DNA from: Leclercia adecarboxylata
Lineage (GTDB): Bacteria; Pseudomonadota; Gammaproteobacteria; Enterobacterales; Enterobacteriaceae
Reading direction: 5' to 3'
Length of the DNA: 64,000 bases
Assembly (NCBI GenBank): GCA_002360945.1
Contig: DERO01000031.1
Span: 7,634-71,633 of the forward strand
The notes beneath the pieces are model-generated. The model did no database searches. It was not told where the DNA came from and saw only the letters and a program-made list of their open reading frames with translations. Below, piece by piece: positions 48,101 to 57,318 of this stretch (position 1 is its first letter; each line of letters starts with the position of its first letter). The position numbers were made by a program, and so were the translations under genes.

Positions 48101-48290
48101 GCGCGTGCGTCCTAAAGTGATGACCGTTGCCACCATCATGGCCGGGTTGCTGCCGGTGATGTGGGGCGGGGGCAGCGGTGCAGAGGTCATGCAGCGTATT
48201 GCTGCTCCGATGATCGGTGGCATGGTTAGCGCGCCGCTGTTATCAATGTTGGTTATACCTGCGCTGTATAAACTACTGCACCAGCGTTAA
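45174..48290 (+). CDS. CusA-like RND copper/silver efflux pump
   Basis: Proton-driven inner-membrane pump of 1038 residues (CusA 1047) that expels Cu(I)/Ag(I) with the preceding adaptor and channel. The three metal-binding methionines of CusA (573, 623, 672) correspond to Met572, Met622 and Met671 here, all conserved. [15 protein letters not shown] in TM4 carries the proton-relay Asp. [11 protein letters not shown] and [15 protein letters not shown] near the C-terminus are typical. The last ~500 bases are visibly more AT-rich than the rest of the gene. No cusRS-type regulator is adjacent. Confidence 0.94.
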   Translation: MIAAVIKASLRNRLLVLLAALIMAGWGIWAVQRAPLDALPDLSDVQVIVRASFPGKAPQVIEDQVTWPLTTSMLSVPGAKTVRGFSMFGDAYVYVLFEDGTDLYWARSRVLEYLSQVQSQLPAGVNVALGPDATGVGWIYEYALIDRSGKHSLADLRAIQDWTLKFELKSVANVSEVASIGGMVRQYQVVADPAKMRALNITHNQIVTALQAANKESGGALLEKGEAEYMVRTTGYLQSLEDFRHVVIASRDGVPILLGDVASIGYGPEIRRGVAELNGEGEVAGGVVVMRYGQNALETLHAVKVKLAELQKTLPAGVEIVPVYDRSTLIEDAVETLTHKLLEEFVVVVLVCALFLFHFRSAMVAVVSLPLGILGAFVVMHYQGINANIMSLGGIAIAIGAMVDAAIVMIENMHKVLEQWRHDNPGQEPASTDYWRLAERAAIEVGPALFCSLLIITLSFIPVFSLEAQEGRMFAPLAFTKTWAMAVAAGLGITLVPVLMGYFIRGRIPDEKANPINRVLIRLYEPLLDWVLRFPKMTLALAALLLLVTLWPLSRLGSEFMPPLNEGDLLYMPSTLPGISAREAARLLQQTDRLIKSVPEVATVFGKAGRAETATDPAPLTMLETTIHFKPRDQWRPGMTPEKLVEELDRTVRVPGIANVWVPPIRNRLDMLATGIKSPVGIKVNGNNLADIERVAQQIEQVVKHVPGVTSALAERLAGGRYVDIRIDRQKAARYGVSVEELQGMVATLVGGDKVGEVILGRERYPINLRYPRDSRDSVDKLRALPVIAANGSQIALGELADILVTEGPPMLKSENARLSNWIYVDLRGRDLKSAVEEMQQRVTQEVILPQGVSLAWSGQFEYLERATAKLKIVLPVTLIIIFVLLWLTFKRISDVLIIMGTLPFSLIGGVWLLWLLEYNLSVAGAVGFIALAGVSAEFGVIMVLYLNQALDKYRMRDASGEDAVLMRAIHEGAVLRVRPKVMTVATIMAGLLPVMWGGGSGAEVMQRIAAPMIGGMVSAPLLSMLVIPALYKLLHQR

Positions 48291-48301
48291 TTTTTCTAAA
48301 T

Positions 48302-48335
48302 TGCGCCTTAAATATTTAGGGCGCACTCTTTTTTA
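48302..48335 (+). terminator. Terminator of the metal-efflux operon
   Basis: TGCGCC...GGCGCA with an AT-rich loop, followed by CTCTTTTTT, 12 bases after the cusA-like stop. Confidence 0.8.
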
Positions 48336-48452
48336 CCAGGAGTATTCTTAACTGTTTCATTAAATAATTAAGATAAACGCCCATGCCGTCAGGTTTCTAT
48401 TCCACTATTCTAGGCAAGAACACGCAGCGAAGAGTGAAGTGGTAATAAGATC

Positions 48453-49028
48453 GTGACAATTATTAATAAGTTTTTCCTGATTTTTCCTTTTATTTTTGCT
48501 CAGTTAACTTTTTCGACTGCGGCAGCGGCTAAAGACGTACCTCCCCTGAGAGCCTGGGTTAAAACAATCCATAACGATATGATTGAAACCTGGGAAGCAC
48601 CCCAGCATTACGATCTCTATGTGCCTGCCATTACCTGGCATGCCCGCTTTGCTTACGACAAAGAGAAGACCGATCGCTACAACGAGCGTCCCTGGGGGGC
48701 GGGGTTTGGCCAGTCACGCTGGGATGAAAAGGGCAACTGGCATGGCCTTTACGCGATGGCGTTCAAAGACTCCTACAATAAATGGGAGCCCATTGCGGGC
48801 TACGGCTGGGAGAAAACCTGGCGTCCGCTGGCCGATGATAATTTCCATCTGGGGCTCGGTTTTACCGCTGCCGTGACGGCGCGCGATAACTGGAATTACA
48901 TCCCCGTTCCGCTGGTCCTGCCGCTGGCGTCCGTGGGGTACGGCCCGGCCACTTTCCAGATGACTTATATCCCGGGCACCTATAACAATGGTAACGTCTA
49001 CTTCGCCTGGATGCGCTTCCAGTTTTAA
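48453..49028 (+). CDS. pagP: Lipid A palmitoyltransferase PagP
   Basis: Outer-membrane eight-stranded beta-barrel enzyme of 191 residues that moves palmitate from phospholipid to lipid A. A signal peptide ends near AAAA-KD. The barrel is nearly identical to E. coli Pag[21 protein letters not shown] with the catalytic His, [13 protein letters not shown] with Asp and Ser-region residues, and the C-terminal FAWMRFQF ending in Phe as required for Bam assembly. GTG at 48453 appears to be the only suitable start. PhoP control is known in relatives, but no clear box was found. Confidence 0.93.
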   Translation: MTIINKFFLIFPFIFAQLTFSTAAAAKDVPPLRAWVKTIHNDMIETWEAPQHYDLYVPAITWHARFAYDKEKTDRYNERPWGAGFGQSRWDEKGNWHGLYAMAFKDSYNKWEPIAGYGWEKTWRPLADDNFHLGLGFTAAVTARDNWNYIPVPLVLPLASVGYGPATFQMTYIPGTYNNGNVYFAWMRFQF

Positions 49029-49218
49029 CTGAAATAACTTTACGTACTGGTGATTTAATAGTCACTTCTTGAAAGGTAAAGGATAAAAATTGGGGGCAAA
49101 AAATTAACGCGACTTTTGTCACTTTTCTTCAAAAAGGCGCTGGACAAAACCGCTCACAATTGTTGTACTGATACCCGACACAGCATTTGTGTCCAATTTT
49201 CATGTAAAGGTAATTTTG

Positions 49219-49428
49219 ATGTCTAAGATTAAAGGTAACGTTAAGTGGTTTAATGAATCCAAAGGATTCGGTTTCATTACTCCGGAAGATGGCAGCAAAG
49301 ACGTGTTCGTACACTTCTCTGCAATCCAGAGCAATGGTTTCAAAACCCTGGCTGAAGGTCAGCGCGTTGAGTTTGAAATCACTAACGGTGCCAAAGGCCC
49401 TTCTGCTGCTAACGTCATCGCTCTGTAA
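49219..49428 (+). CDS. cspE: Cold-shock family RNA chaperone CspE
   Basis: A 69-residue cold-shock-domain protein identical or nearly so to E. coli Csp[21 protein letters not shown] with RNP1 (KGFGFI) and RNP2 (VFVHF). It binds single-stranded RNA/DNA and acts as a transcription antiterminator. AAAGGTAATTTTG precedes ATG. The ~190-base leader from pagP is AT-rich and probably contains the promoter and a structured 5' UTR. Confidence 0.97.
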   Translation: MSKIKGNVKWFNESKGFGFITPEDGSKDVFVHFSAIQSNGFKTLAEGQRVEFEITNGAKGPSAANVIAL

Positions 49429-49453
49429 TTCAGACGAGACCAGCAAGAATTTC

Positions 49454-49483
49454 AAAACCCGCTCCCTGAGCGGGTTTTTTTCG
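49454..49483 (+). terminator. cspE terminator
   Basis: AACCCGCTC-CCT-GAGCGGGTT followed by a run of seven T (TTTTTTTCG). Strong intrinsic terminator. Confidence 0.93.
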
Positions 49484-49490
49484 TTCTGGC

Positions 49491-49577
49491 TCAGCTGAAC
49501 AAGTACAGTCTCAAAAAGCTGGCCAGGATCGCCACGCTCAGTACGACCATCCCCGCATTTGTTATTTTCTCTTTCAT
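49491..49577 (-). CDS. Predicted 28-residue membrane small protein
   Basis: A short gene missed by length cut-offs. The product starts MKEKITNAG and has one hydrophobic helix (MVVLSVAILASFLRLYLF), a basic N-terminus and a terminal Ser, so a single-pass inner-membrane protein is predicted. GAGG lies eight bases before ATG, an acceptable ribosome site. It is on the crcB strand, 72 bases beyond the crcB stop, and its stop sits eight bases from the cspE terminator. I do not recognise it by name. Confidence 0.55.
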   Translation of the reverse strand: MKEKITNAGMVVLSVAILASFLRLYLFS

Positions 49578-49648
49578 TGCGTCACCCTCAATGTATGTGG
49601 GGACAGGTTGCATGAGAAAAATTAAGCCAACATTAAGGTCCGCGTATT

Positions 49649-50038
49649 TTAGTGAGCATTAACCGCAGAAATTAACCAAAATGCGAGCGCGGTCATCATT
49701 AACGAACCCAGCAGGTTAACCGCAATGTTGAGCAGCGCCCAGGCCGCGCGGCCATCCTGCAGCAGAAACACCACCTCTGCCGAGAACGTCGAGAACGTCG
49801 TCAGGCCGCCGCAGAAACCGGTGGTGATCAGCAGCTTCCATACCGGATCGATGTGGGTCATTCGATTGAACCACGCCAGACCCAGCCCAATGATAAAAGC
49901 GCCAATCAGGTTGGCCGTGAGTGTACCAAACGGGATCTGCTGATGCAGAGGGTTCAGCCGCATGCTCAACAGCCAGCGCGCCACGCTTCCTGTGCCCCCA
50001 CCGATAAAAACGGCTAAAAGAAGTTGAAACACGAACAA
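49649..50038 (-). CDS. crcB: Fluoride ion channel CrcB (Fluc)
   Basis: Small four-helix inner-membrane fluoride exporter, 129 residues, forming a dual-topology dimer. [27 protein letters not shown] and [13 protein letters not shown] (the Phe/Thr/Ser-lined pore and central Na site) are the family signatures. ATG at 50038 is divergent from ybeM with a 60-base gap. No fluoride riboswitch was recognised in that gap. Confidence 0.95.
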   Translation of the reverse strand: MFVFQLLLAVFIGGGTGSVARWLLSMRLNPLHQQIPFGTLTANLIGAFIIGLGLAWFNRMTHIDPVWKLLITTGFCGGLTTFSTFSAEVVFLLQDGRAAWALLNIAVNLLGSLMMTALAFWLISAVNAH

Positions 50039-50098
50039 TACCTGCTATTTGATGTGTAAGGACTTTGAGTGTAACGCCGTTTGCGGCAAGGGGAAAAT

Positions 50099-50887
50099 AT
50101 GTATGTTGCGGTTGGACAATTTGCAGTAACGGCAAACTGGCAAAAAAATGCCGAAACCTGCGCTTCGCTAATGGCACAGGCGGCAGCGCGCGGCGCATCG
50201 CTGCTGGTGCTGCCCGAAGCTTTGCTGGCCCGCGATGATAACGATCCCGACCTGTCCGTGAAGTCGGCCCAGTCGCTGGACGGCGGCTTTTTGACGCTGC
50301 TGCTGGCGGAGAGCGCCCGTAATCAGATGACCACCGTGCTGACCGTGCATGTCCCGTCAACTGCGGGCAGGGCGGTTAACACCCTGGTGGTGCTTCGAGG
50401 TGGCAGCATCGTTGAGCAGTACGCCAAGCTGCATCTTTACGATGCATTCAGTATTCGGGAATCCAGGCTGGTGGATGCGGGCACAAGCGTGCCGCCACTG
50501 ATCGACATCGACGGCATCCGTCTGGGGTTGATGACCTGCTACGATTTGCGTTTCCCGGAAATGGCGCTCAATCTGGCGCTGGCGGGCGCGGAAGTATTGA
50601 TTCTCCCTGCGGCATGGGTGAAAGGGCCACTCAAGGAGCACCACTGGTCAACGCTGCTGGCGGCCCGGGCGCTGGACACCACCTGCTATCTGGTGGCGGC
50701 AGGGGAGTGCGGCAACAAGAATATCGGCCAGAGTCGCATTATCGACCCACTGGGTGTGACGATAGCGGCCGCAGCAGAAGGGCCGGCGCTGCTGTTTGCT
50801 GAGATTAGCCGGGAACGCGTTACCCTGGCGCGTCAGCAGTTGCCGGTCCTGCGCAACCGACGCTTTGCGCCTCCGCAATTATTGTGA
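50099..50887 (+). CDS. ybeM: Deaminated glutathione amidase (YbeM)
   Basis: Nitrilase-superfamily amidase of 262 residues that repairs deaminated glutathione. The catalytic triad is intact: Glu in LLVLPEALL, Lys in [12 protein letters not shown] and Cys in [11 protein letters not shown]. In E. coli K-12 ybeM is disrupted, so this is an intact version. ATG at 50099 with AAGGGG upstream is preferred to a start six codons earlier. Final residues [11 protein letters not shown] resemble other bacterial Nit1 homologues. Confidence 0.92.
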   Translation: MYVAVGQFAVTANWQKNAETCASLMAQAAARGASLLVLPEALLARDDNDPDLSVKSAQSLDGGFLTLLLAESARNQMTTVLTVHVPSTAGRAVNTLVVLRGGSIVEQYAKLHLYDAFSIRESRLVDAGTSVPPLIDIDGIRLGLMTCYDLRFPEMALNLALAGAEVLILPAAWVKGPLKEHHWSTLLAARALDTTCYLVAAGECGNKNIGQSRIIDPLGVTIAAAAEGPALLFAEISRERVTLARQQLPVLRNRRFAPPQLL

Positions 50888-51013
50888 CGTTTTTTAAACA
50901 ACGCTTGATTCACCTTGTTACAGATTGCTATTGTGTGCGGGCGTCAAATGACCGTTAATAACGTCGGGTTTTTTAGGCGCGAAACGCAGCCTGTTTACGT
51001 CAAGAAGGTATCT

Positions 51014-51217
51014 ATGGGTGAGATTAGTATTACCAAACTGCTGGTGGTAGCCGCACTGGTTGTCCTGCTGTTTGGTACCAAGAAATTACGTACGCTGGGC
51101 GGAGACCTGGGTGCTGCCATCAAAGGCTTCAAGAAGGCGATGAACGACGATGACGCCACGGCGAAGAAAACTGCCGATGCGGATATCACTGCTGAGAAAC
51201 TCTCCCACAAAGAGTAA
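51014..51217 (+). CDS. tatE: Sec-independent translocase component TatE
   Basis: TatA-like inner-membrane protein of 67 residues, equal to E. coli Tat[21 protein letters not shown] forms the short N-terminal transmembrane helix, [20 protein letters not shown] the amphipathic helix with the hinge Gly. AAGAAGGTATCT precedes ATG at 51014, so the longer reading is rejected. A strong terminator follows. Confidence 0.96.
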   Translation: MGEISITKLLVVAALVVLLFGTKKLRTLGGDLGAAIKGFKKAMNDDDATAKKTADADITAEKLSHKE

Positions 51218-51243
51218 CGGCCACGCCTCATGGCTTGCGATAG

Positions 51244-51271
51244 AAAAAAACCGGCTCAGGCCGGTTTTTTT
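51244..51271. terminator. Bidirectional terminator between tatE and lipA
   Basis: AAAAAACCGGC-TCAG-GCCGGTTTTTT, eleven perfect pairs with A and T tracts on both sides; it ends both convergent genes. Confidence 0.93.
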
Positions 51272-51301
51272 ATGGGTGAAATGTAAACCTTTGTGACGGG
51301 T

Positions 51302-52267
51302 TTACTTCACTTCTTCGCCTTTCGCCTGCATGTCGGCGTGGTAGGAAGAACGAACGAACGGGCCGCAGGCTGCATGGGTAAAGCCCATCGCCATCGCTTC
51401 GGCTTTCATCTCTTCAAACTCTTCCGGGCTCACGTACCGCTGCACCGGCAGGTGGTGACGGCTCGGCTGCAGATACTGGCCCAGCGTCAGCATGGTAACG
51501 CCGTGACGACGCAGATCGCGCATCACTTCGATGATCTCTTCGTTGGTTTCACCCAGACCGACCATCAGACCGGATTTGGTTGGGATCTCCGGATGCGCTT
51601 CTTTAAAACGCTCCAGCAGCTTCAGCGACCAGTTGTAATCGGCACCCGGACGCACCTGACGATAGAGGCGCGGTACGTTTTCCAGGTTGTGGTTAAACAC
51701 GTCTGGCGGGGTGGCGTTGAGGATCTCGAGCGCACGGTCCATACGACCACGGAAGTCGGGTACCAGCGTTTCGATTTTGATGTTCGGGCTTTTTTCGCGG
51801 ATAGCCGTGATGCAGTCGGCAAAGTGCTGTGCCCCACCGTCGCGCAGATCGTCGCGGTCAACGGAGGTGATAACCACGTAGCGCAGCGCCATATCAGCAA
51901 TCGTCTGGCCCAGTTTCTGCGGTTCATTGGCGTCAGGTGCAACAGGACGGCCGTGGGCAACGTCACAGAACGGGCAGCGGCGGGTACAAATCGCGCCGAG
52001 GATCATGAAGGTCGCGGTGCCGTGGTTAAAACATTCAGCAAGGTTCGGGCAGGAGGCCTCTTCACAAACGGAGTGAAGGCCGTTTTTGCGCATCGCCGCT
52101 TTGATTCCCTGAATACGCGAGGAGTCCGCCGGAAGTTTGATTTTCATCCATGCCGGTTTTCTTAACAGCGCTTCGCGCTCCGTAGCCACGTTTTTAACCG
52201 GGATTAGGGCCATTTTATCGGCATCGCGGTATTTAACACCACGTTCCATCACAATGGGTTTACTCAT
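51302..52267 (-). CDS. lipA: Lipoyl synthase LipA
   Basis: Radical-SAM enzyme of 321 residues that inserts two sulfur atoms into octanoyl groups on E2 and GcvH proteins. The auxiliary cluster is bound by Cys68, Cys73 and Cys79 ([12 protein letters not shown]) and the SAM cluster by Cys94, Cys98 and Cys101 (CTRRCPFC). The C-terminal RSSYHAD includes the third-ligand Ser. All positions agree with E. coli LipA. It works after LipB, encoded upstream on the same strand beyond ybeF. Confidence 0.97.
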   Translation of the reverse strand: MSKPIVMERGVKYRDADKMALIPVKNVATEREALLRKPAWMKIKLPADSSRIQGIKAAMRKNGLHSVCEEASCPNLAECFNHGTATFMILGAICTRRCPFCDVAHGRPVAPDANEPQKLGQTIADMALRYVVITSVDRDDLRDGGAQHFADCITAIREKSPNIKIETLVPDFRGRMDRALEILNATPPDVFNHNLENVPRLYRQVRPGADYNWSLKLLERFKEAHPEIPTKSGLMVGLGETNEEIIEVMRDLRRHGVTMLTLGQYLQPSRHHLPVQRYVSPEEFEEMKAEAMAMGFTHAACGPFVRSSYHADMQAKGEEVK

Positions 52268-52474
52268 AGCGTGCGTCTTCCAGTTGCGAAAATCGAAGGA
52301 AAGCGTTTCAATTCAAGGGAATGTTGTATTTATCAACTATTTTTGAACGAACGACAGGCAGTATATCATTGATACGGACGATAAAGCAGCCTGCCCGGTC
52401 GCCAAATTGTAAAATAGTTGTTGTTTAGTGCCTTTTATGTGGGTCAGCACGGCTTTGCGGGTCAGAGCCTCAGT

Positions 52475-53428
52475 TCAGAAGGCCTGGCGGATGACGTTAA
52501 TCAGATTTTCAAGCACCGGATCGCGCAGGCTCAGCTTGTTGTAATACAGCGAGATTTCAACGCACTCGGCGTTGAGAGGGGCGAAGGGGATCTGCTCCAG
52601 CGGCCAGCAGTGGCGTACGAGGTTAAACAGCCGTTCCGGGATGATACCAATCAGATCGCTGCTGCCGATCAGGGCGGCAATCGTAAAGAGATTGTAACTG
52701 CTAAAGTTCACCTGCTTTTCGGGGAAAATGTCGTTAATACGTTGCCGTAGCCCATTGAGGTTCTGGCCTTCCAGCATCAGCAGCGTTTGCTCGTACTGCT
52801 GCAGATTGTCCACCGTGGGGGCCTGACTCAGTGCCGGATGGTGTTTACGGCAAATCAGCAGCAGTCTGTCAGCGAACAGCACGTTGTGGCTCAGGGCACG
52901 GGCATTCAGGGAGTTGCTGTCGACGATCAGGTCGGTCTGGAACTGGCCTAACTGCGTCTCGGCGTCAGTGACCGAAATATTACGCAGCATCAGGTGTGGC
53001 GCGTGCGTTTTCACGGCCTGATAAATCTGCGGCAGAACCAGCGCGCCAACGGTCGGGGTGGTGCCAATGGTAATGGTGCGCTGCTTATCGTAACTGCCGG
53101 TTAAATCCAGCGCGCCGAGAATCGACTCCAGCCCCTGGCTGATGTATTCGTGCAGATGTGTGGCGTAGGCGGTGGGGGTCACGCCCTGGCCTTTACGAAT
53201 AAACAACGGGTCGGGGAAAATTGTCCGTAATTTTTGAATGGACTGACTTATTGCCGAGGGAGTGAGATTAAGAATTTTCGCAGCATTAACGATACCTTTG
53301 TGGACATATACGGCCTCAAAAATGGTCAACAGATTGAGATCAATATTGCGTAAAGTCCGAAAAATTTGTGGTTTTGCGTCACTGCCTGGATCGCTCAAGC
53401 GCTTTTCTGGAAAATTATTATTATCCAC
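52475..53428 (-). CDS. ybeF: LysR-family regulator YbeF
   Basis: LysR-type regulator of 317 residues, the same length as E. coli YbeF. The N-terminal HTH (AAKILNLTPSAISQSIQKL, about residues 50-68) is preceded by a ~28-residue extension, as in YbeF; the effector domain follows. It sits between lipA and lipB on the same strand, although its targets are not established. The 200-base gap to lipA shows no other gene. The N-terminal part of the gene is more AT-rich than its neighbours. Confidence 0.9.
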   Translation of the reverse strand: MDNNNFPEKRLSDPGSDAKPQIFRTLRNIDLNLLTIFEAVYVHKGIVNAAKILNLTPSAISQSIQKLRTIFPDPLFIRKGQGVTPTAYATHLHEYISQGLESILGALDLTGSYDKQRTITIGTTPTVGALVLPQIYQAVKTHAPHLMLRNISVTDAETQLGQFQTDLIVDSNSLNARALSHNVLFADRLLLICRKHHPALSQAPTVDNLQQYEQTLLMLEGQNLNGLRQRINDIFPEKQVNFSSYNLFTIAALIGSSDLIGIIPERLFNLVRHCWPLEQIPFAPLNAECVEISLYYNKLSLRDPVLENLINVIRQAF

Positions 53429-53471
53429 GCTATTCCTCCCTCTTTATTCACAATACAAATAATAGTTGAAT

Positions 53472-53717
53472 TTAAATAATGTGCTTATTGTTATGGTCAA
53501 ACTGTTTTCGCGAATAAACATATTTAAGTAAAATCATCGGGTTGCCTAATCTTTGCGCAGGCGCAATCCGTGCCAGTCGGTTGGCCATGCCGGAGCAGAA
53601 AATAGGTAAATGCTTATACACAGGCGCGTTGCGGGCTTTTTGAAAATATAGAAACCAGGCATTGATGTAAAGCGTAAAAGCCCTTAAATAAGAATGGCCC
53701 ATCAAATAATGAGCCAA
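53472..53717 (-). CDS. Doubtful 81-codon ORF between lipB and ybeF
   Basis: An open frame that fills most of the 302-base lipB-ybeF gap on the same strand. It would begin at TTG (53717) or ATG (53702), without a visible Shine-Dalgarno, and could only be translated by coupling to lipB 14 bases upstream. The composition (FCSGMANRLARIAPAQRLG, basic C-terminus) looks protein-like, but I recognise no family. It may be a gene remnant or chance. Confidence 0.25.
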   Translation of the reverse strand: MAHYLMGHSYLRAFTLYINAWFLYFQKARNAPVYKHLPIFCSGMANRLARIAPAQRLGNPMILLKYVYSRKQFDHNNKHII

Positions 53718-53730
53718 ACGGGAGAGGTAA

Positions 53731-54372
53731 TTAAGCAGGAATATATTTATGGGGCGGATTGTTTAGCAGCGCTAAAAAAGCATTAACCAAATAAGGGCGC
53801 GCAATTTCTGGGGTGATGTTCTCTACCCACTGGCGCATTTGTGCCATTTCCATCCCGGCATAACCGCACGGATTGATGCGCTGGAAAGGCGAAAGATCCA
53901 TATTGATATTTAATGCCAGACCGTGAAAAGAGCATCCTTTACGAATACGCAGACCCAGTGAACATATTTTCATTTCGCCCACATAGACGCCAGGCGCATC
54001 CGCGCGCGGATGTGCATCAATATCGAATTCGGCCAGGGTGTTAACCACAGTCTGTTCCAGTAAAGTAACCAGTTCGCGCACACCGAGGTTCCTGCGCTTC
54101 AGGTTAAGCAGGACATACATCACCTGTTGACCCGGCCCGTGGTAGGTGATCTGCCCGCCACGATCGCTCTGAATCACCGGGATATCGCCAGGCATGAGCA
54201 AGTGCTCTGCTTTCCCGGCCTGACCCTGGGTAAACACCGGGGGATGCTCTACCAGCCAGATCTCATCCGGCGTGTTCTCGTCGCGCGTGTCAGTGAATTC
54301 ATGCATAGCCTGGGAGACAGGTTCATAGGGCTGCAGCCCAAGCTGGCGGACGAGAATAGTATCCTGATACAA
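53731..54372 (-). CDS. lipB: Octanoyltransferase LipB
   Basis: Transfers octanoate from acyl-carrier protein to lipoyl domains, giving the substrate for LipA. The 213-residue product equals E. coli Lip[41 protein letters not shown] with the catalytic Lys, and [12 protein letters not shown] place the start at TTG 54372, with GGAG eight bases upstream; an ATG at 54420 would give a 16-residue extension not found in E. coli. Rare TTG initiation is known for this gene. Confidence 0.94.
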   Translation of the reverse strand: MYQDTILVRQLGLQPYEPVSQAMHEFTDTRDENTPDEIWLVEHPPVFTQGQAGKAEHLLMPGDIPVIQSDRGGQITYHGPGQQVMYVLLNLKRRNLGVRELVTLLEQTVVNTLAEFDIDAHPRADAPGVYVGEMKICSLGLRIRKGCSFHGLALNINMDLSPFQRINPCGYAGMEMAQMRQWVENITPEIARPYLVNAFLALLNNPPHKYIPA

Positions 54373-54464
54373 AACGATATCTCCGAACGAAGGGACAAAC
54401 TGTAGCGGGGAGTATATCACAGAGGGGAAACAGGTTACCCGGCGATGCGGGTAACCGGAAGGCG

Positions 54465-54728
54465 TTACAGCACCATACGTACGATATCGATATTACCGAG
54501 CTCTTCGTACAGCGTCTCGACTTGTTCAATATGCGTTGCCGTGATGGTGATAGACACGGAGTGGTAGTTGCCTTTGCTGCTTGGTTTTACCGTCGGAGAG
54601 TAGTCGCCTGGCGCATGGCGCTGTACCACTTCAACCACCTGATCAACCAGCTCAGGCAACGCCTGCCCCATTACTTTGTAAGTAAAAGGAGTAGGGAATT
54701 CAAGCAGTTCGTTAAGTTTGGTTTTCAT
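54465..54728 (-). CDS. ybeD: YbeD family protein (DUF493)
   Basis: An 87-residue ferredoxin-like/ACT-like protein, essentially E. coli Ybe[41 protein letters not shown] and the C-terminal DIVRMVL. Its function is not established; it lies between dacA and lipB in many enterobacteria. GGAGCTCAC precedes ATG. A terminator separates it from dacA, so it has its own promoter or depends on read-through. Confidence 0.94.
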   Translation of the reverse strand: MKTKLNELLEFPTPFTYKVMGQALPELVDQVVEVVQRHAPGDYSPTVKPSSKGNYHSVSITITATHIEQVETLYEELGNIDIVRMVL

Positions 54729-54749
54729 GTGAGCTCCGGCAGTACGTCA

Positions 54750-54784
54750 AAAAAATAATAACTCCCACGTCATGTGGGAGTTAT
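54750..54784 (-). terminator. dacA terminator
   Basis: ATAACTCCCAC-GTCAT-GTGGGAGTTAT with a minus-strand T-rich tail (TATTTTTTTGACG), about 50 bases after the dacA stop. Confidence 0.9.
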
Positions 54785-54835
54785 CTGGTTACATAGTATA
54801 TGGGGACGGAAATCACACTTTCAAGTGTTCAATTC

Positions 54836-56047
54836 TTAACCAAACCAGTGATGGAACATCAATTTAATGTAATCAATGATTTTGCCAAAGAAATTGCCTT
54901 CCGGGATTTCGTCCAGCACCACCAGTGGGCGCTGATCGATGGTTTTGCCATCGAGCTGGAAGTTAATCGTGCCTACGACCTGGTTTTTCTTCAGCGGAGC
55001 GTGCAGCTCGCTGGCGGTCAGCACATAGCTGGCCTTCAGATCTTTCATGCGGCCACGTGGGATAGTCAGGTAAAGATCTTTATCGACGCCCAGAGAGGCG
55101 CGATCGTTATCACCAAACCACACCGGCTCAGAGGCGAACTCTTTGCCCGCTTTCAGTGGGTTCACGGTTTCGAAGAAACGGAAGCCCCAGGTCAGCAGTT
55201 TCTTGCTCTCGGTTTCACGACCTTTGAAGGTACGACCGCCCATCACGGCAGAGATCAGACGCATCTGGCCTTCGGTGGCAGAGGCCACCAGGTTGTAACC
55301 GGCTTTGTCGGTGTGGCCGGTTTTGATGCCGTCAACGTTCAGGCTGTTATCCCACAGCAGGCCGTTGCGGTTGGTCTGACGAATACCGTTAAAGGTAAAC
55401 TCTTTCTCTTTATAGATGGTGTATTCGTTCGGCACGTCGCGGATCAGCGCCTGGCCAATCAGGGCCATATCGCGCGCGGAGCTGTACTGACCGTCAGCAT
55501 CCAGGCCGTGAACGGTCTGGAAATGGCTGTTTTTCAAGCCCAGTGCCGTAACGTAGCTGTTCATCAGGCCGACAAAGGCGTCCTGGCTGCCCGCAGCAAA
55601 ATCTGCCATCGCCACGCAGGCGTCATTACCGGACTGCAGGTTGATACCACGGATAAGCTGAGAAACGGGAACCTGCATGCCGGGTTTCAGGAACATCAGA
55701 GATGAGCCCTTGAACACCGGGTTGCCGGTGGCCCACGCATCGTTACCGATGGTCACCAGGTCAGTTTCTTTGAATTTACCTGCTTTCATGGCCTGACCGA
55801 TGACGTAGCTGGTCATCATTTTGGTCAGACTGGCCGGATCGCGTCGCGCATCAGCGTTCTGCTCAGCCAACACTTTGCCGGAGTTGTAATCGATCAGGAT
55901 GTAGGATTCCGCGTCGATCTGCGGAACGCCCGGGATCATGGTCTTGATATTCAGGTCATCGGCGTGAGCAACGGAGAGCGTGGCTGCGCAAAGCGCCGTA
56001 GTGAGCGCCATGCGCTGCATAAAACGAGCGGAGAAAGTGGTCTTCAT
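54836..56047 (-). CDS. dacA: D-alanyl-D-alanine carboxypeptidase PBP5
   Basis: Major periplasmic carboxypeptidase that trims pentapeptide side chains, 403 residues. The signal peptide ends AHA at residue 29. Active-site motifs: SLTKMM (Ser73, Lys76), [11 protein letters not shown] (SxN) and KTGHTDKAG. The C-terminal [12 protein letters not shown] amphipathic helix anchors it to the inner membrane. It is transcribed away from rlpA in the same direction, with a 139-base gap likely containing its promoter. Confidence 0.97.
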   Translation of the reverse strand: MKTTFSARFMQRMALTTALCAATLSVAHADDLNIKTMIPGVPQIDAESYILIDYNSGKVLAEQNADARRDPASLTKMMTSYVIGQAMKAGKFKETDLVTIGNDAWATGNPVFKGSSLMFLKPGMQVPVSQLIRGINLQSGNDACVAMADFAAGSQDAFVGLMNSYVTALGLKNSHFQTVHGLDADGQYSSARDMALIGQALIRDVPNEYTIYKEKEFTFNGIRQTNRNGLLWDNSLNVDGIKTGHTDKAGYNLVASATEGQMRLISAVMGGRTFKGRETESKKLLTWGFRFFETVNPLKAGKEFASEPVWFGDNDRASLGVDKDLYLTIPRGRMKDLKASYVLTASELHAPLKKNQVVGTINFQLDGKTIDQRPLVVLDEIPEGNFFGKIIDYIKLMFHHWFG

Positions 56048-56186
56048 GGTCAGAACAACGACATCCGTGATGGAATTAAAAAAAGTGCCTTACTATAGCA
56101 AATGCTATACAGGCAGGCATCCGACTTTCAGCATGAGAGTGTGAATCAACATGACAAATACTGACAATTCGGATACCGCTGATTAA

Positions 56187-57308
56187 TCATTTTGCAACAG
56201 CGATAAATGACTGTAACTGCGCCTCATTCTGCAAACGCTGCTGCAGCGCCGCTGCTTCAGATTTGCTGGCAAACGGGCCTAACTGAATACGCCAAACCGC
56301 GCCATTTTGCTCAACGCGACCCGGCACGGCAAACTGCTGGCCGAGGCGCTGCTGATACTGCTGGGCGCGGGCCTGATCGCTAACCGCGCCAACCTGAACG
56401 ACGTAGCCGCCGGCCTGGGCTGGGGCAGAAACGGGCGCCGCGACCGGAGCCTGAGCCGGTGCTGTTACGGGAGCCGTGACCGGTGCCGTCTGGTTCACCG
56501 GCGCGTTGACCACCGGCTGAGGCGCAGGCGGTTCGCTGCCTTCCAGCACGCCAGGGGCGAGGGTGGTCGGTGCGCCAAGGAAACCGCTGCTGCTGACCGG
56601 CGCACCCATGCTGTCTTCGCTTTTCAGCGTGTCGTTACTGACAGGACGCACGTCACCCTGCGGTGCAGGTTCGGAAACGGACGACGCGCCGCCCATACCG
56701 CTACTCAAATCGGGACGCGCGGGCAGGGCATAGGTCTGTTTAGCCACGGTGGTACAGGCCATACCCGGCCCGGAGAGTGACCCGTCCTGAGCAACAATAA
56801 TTGGGTCGATACGCACTTTGGTATTGTTGGAAGTATTCAGGCGGTCGGCCGCGGCGCGCGACAGCGAGATCGTGCGATCGTTGCCGTAAGGGCCACGATC
56901 GTTGATACGCACCACGATCATCCGGCCATTCGCCAGGTTGGTGACACGCGCATAGCTCGGGATCGGCAGAGTCGGGTGCGCAGCGGTGAGCTGCATCGGG
57001 TCGAACGCTTCGCCGCTGGCGGTCAGGTTGCTTCCCGGCTCGGCATCATAAATAGCCGCCAGGCCAGCCTGACTGAATCGGGAAGGATCCTGAACAATTT
57101 TGTAGCTTTTACCGTCGCGTTCATAATCCTGATTGGCGGTGGCGCTCAGTGGTTCAAAACGCGGATCGGCTCCGCTGATCTCAACCACCGGACCATTACA
57201 AACTGCCGGCTGCGCAGGTGCGACGGCAGCTTGCTGCTGACCATCGTCACTTGTACAGGCTGCCAGTAAACTCACTGCGATGCAGATCCCAGACCACTGC
57301 TTACGCAT
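56187..57308 (-). CDS. rlpA: Septal-ring lytic-transglycosylase-like lipoprotein RlpA
   Basis: Outer-membrane lipoprotein of 373 residues (E. coli 362). Lipobox LLAAC with Cys18. The double-psi beta-barrel includes AIYDAEPGSNLTASGEAFDP and VVRINDRGPYGNDRTISLS; a low-complexity Pro/Ala/Val linker (residues ~265-295, QTAPVTAPVTAPAQAPVAAP) leads to the C-terminal SPOR domain (GYVVQVGAVSDQARAQQYQQ) that binds denuded glycan at the septum. In E. coli RlpA lacks the transglycosylase activity of the Pseudomonas enzyme. Ten bases downstream of mrdB. Confidence 0.95.
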   Translation of the reverse strand: MRKQWSGICIAVSLLAACTSDDGQQQAAVAPAQPAVCNGPVVEISGADPRFEPLSATANQDYERDGKSYKIVQDPSRFSQAGLAAIYDAEPGSNLTASGEAFDPMQLTAAHPTLPIPSYARVTNLANGRMIVVRINDRGPYGNDRTISLSRAAADRLNTSNNTKVRIDPIIVAQDGSLSGPGMACTTVAKQTYALPARPDLSSGMGGASSVSEPAPQGDVRPVSNDTLKSEDSMGAPVSSSGFLGAPTTLAPGVLEGSEPPAPQPVVNAPVNQTAPVTAPVTAPAQAPVAAPVSAPAQAGGYVVQVGAVSDQARAQQYQQRLGQQFAVPGRVEQNGAVWRIQLGPFASKSEAAALQQRLQNEAQLQSFIAVAK

Positions 57309-57318
57309 TGCGTGCCCC

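Noticed and set aside
48341..48390. PhoP-box-like TGTTTC...TAAACG before pagP
   Set aside because: Half-sites are not in the correct 11-base direct-repeat spacing, so I did not annotate a PhoP site.
50039..50098. Fluoride riboswitch upstream of crcB
   Set aside because: The gap is short, shared with ybeM, and shows no recognisable riboswitch core.
53472..53717. Treating the lipB-ybeF frame as a definite gene
   Set aside because: No Shine-Dalgarno and no family; kept only as a low-confidence entry.
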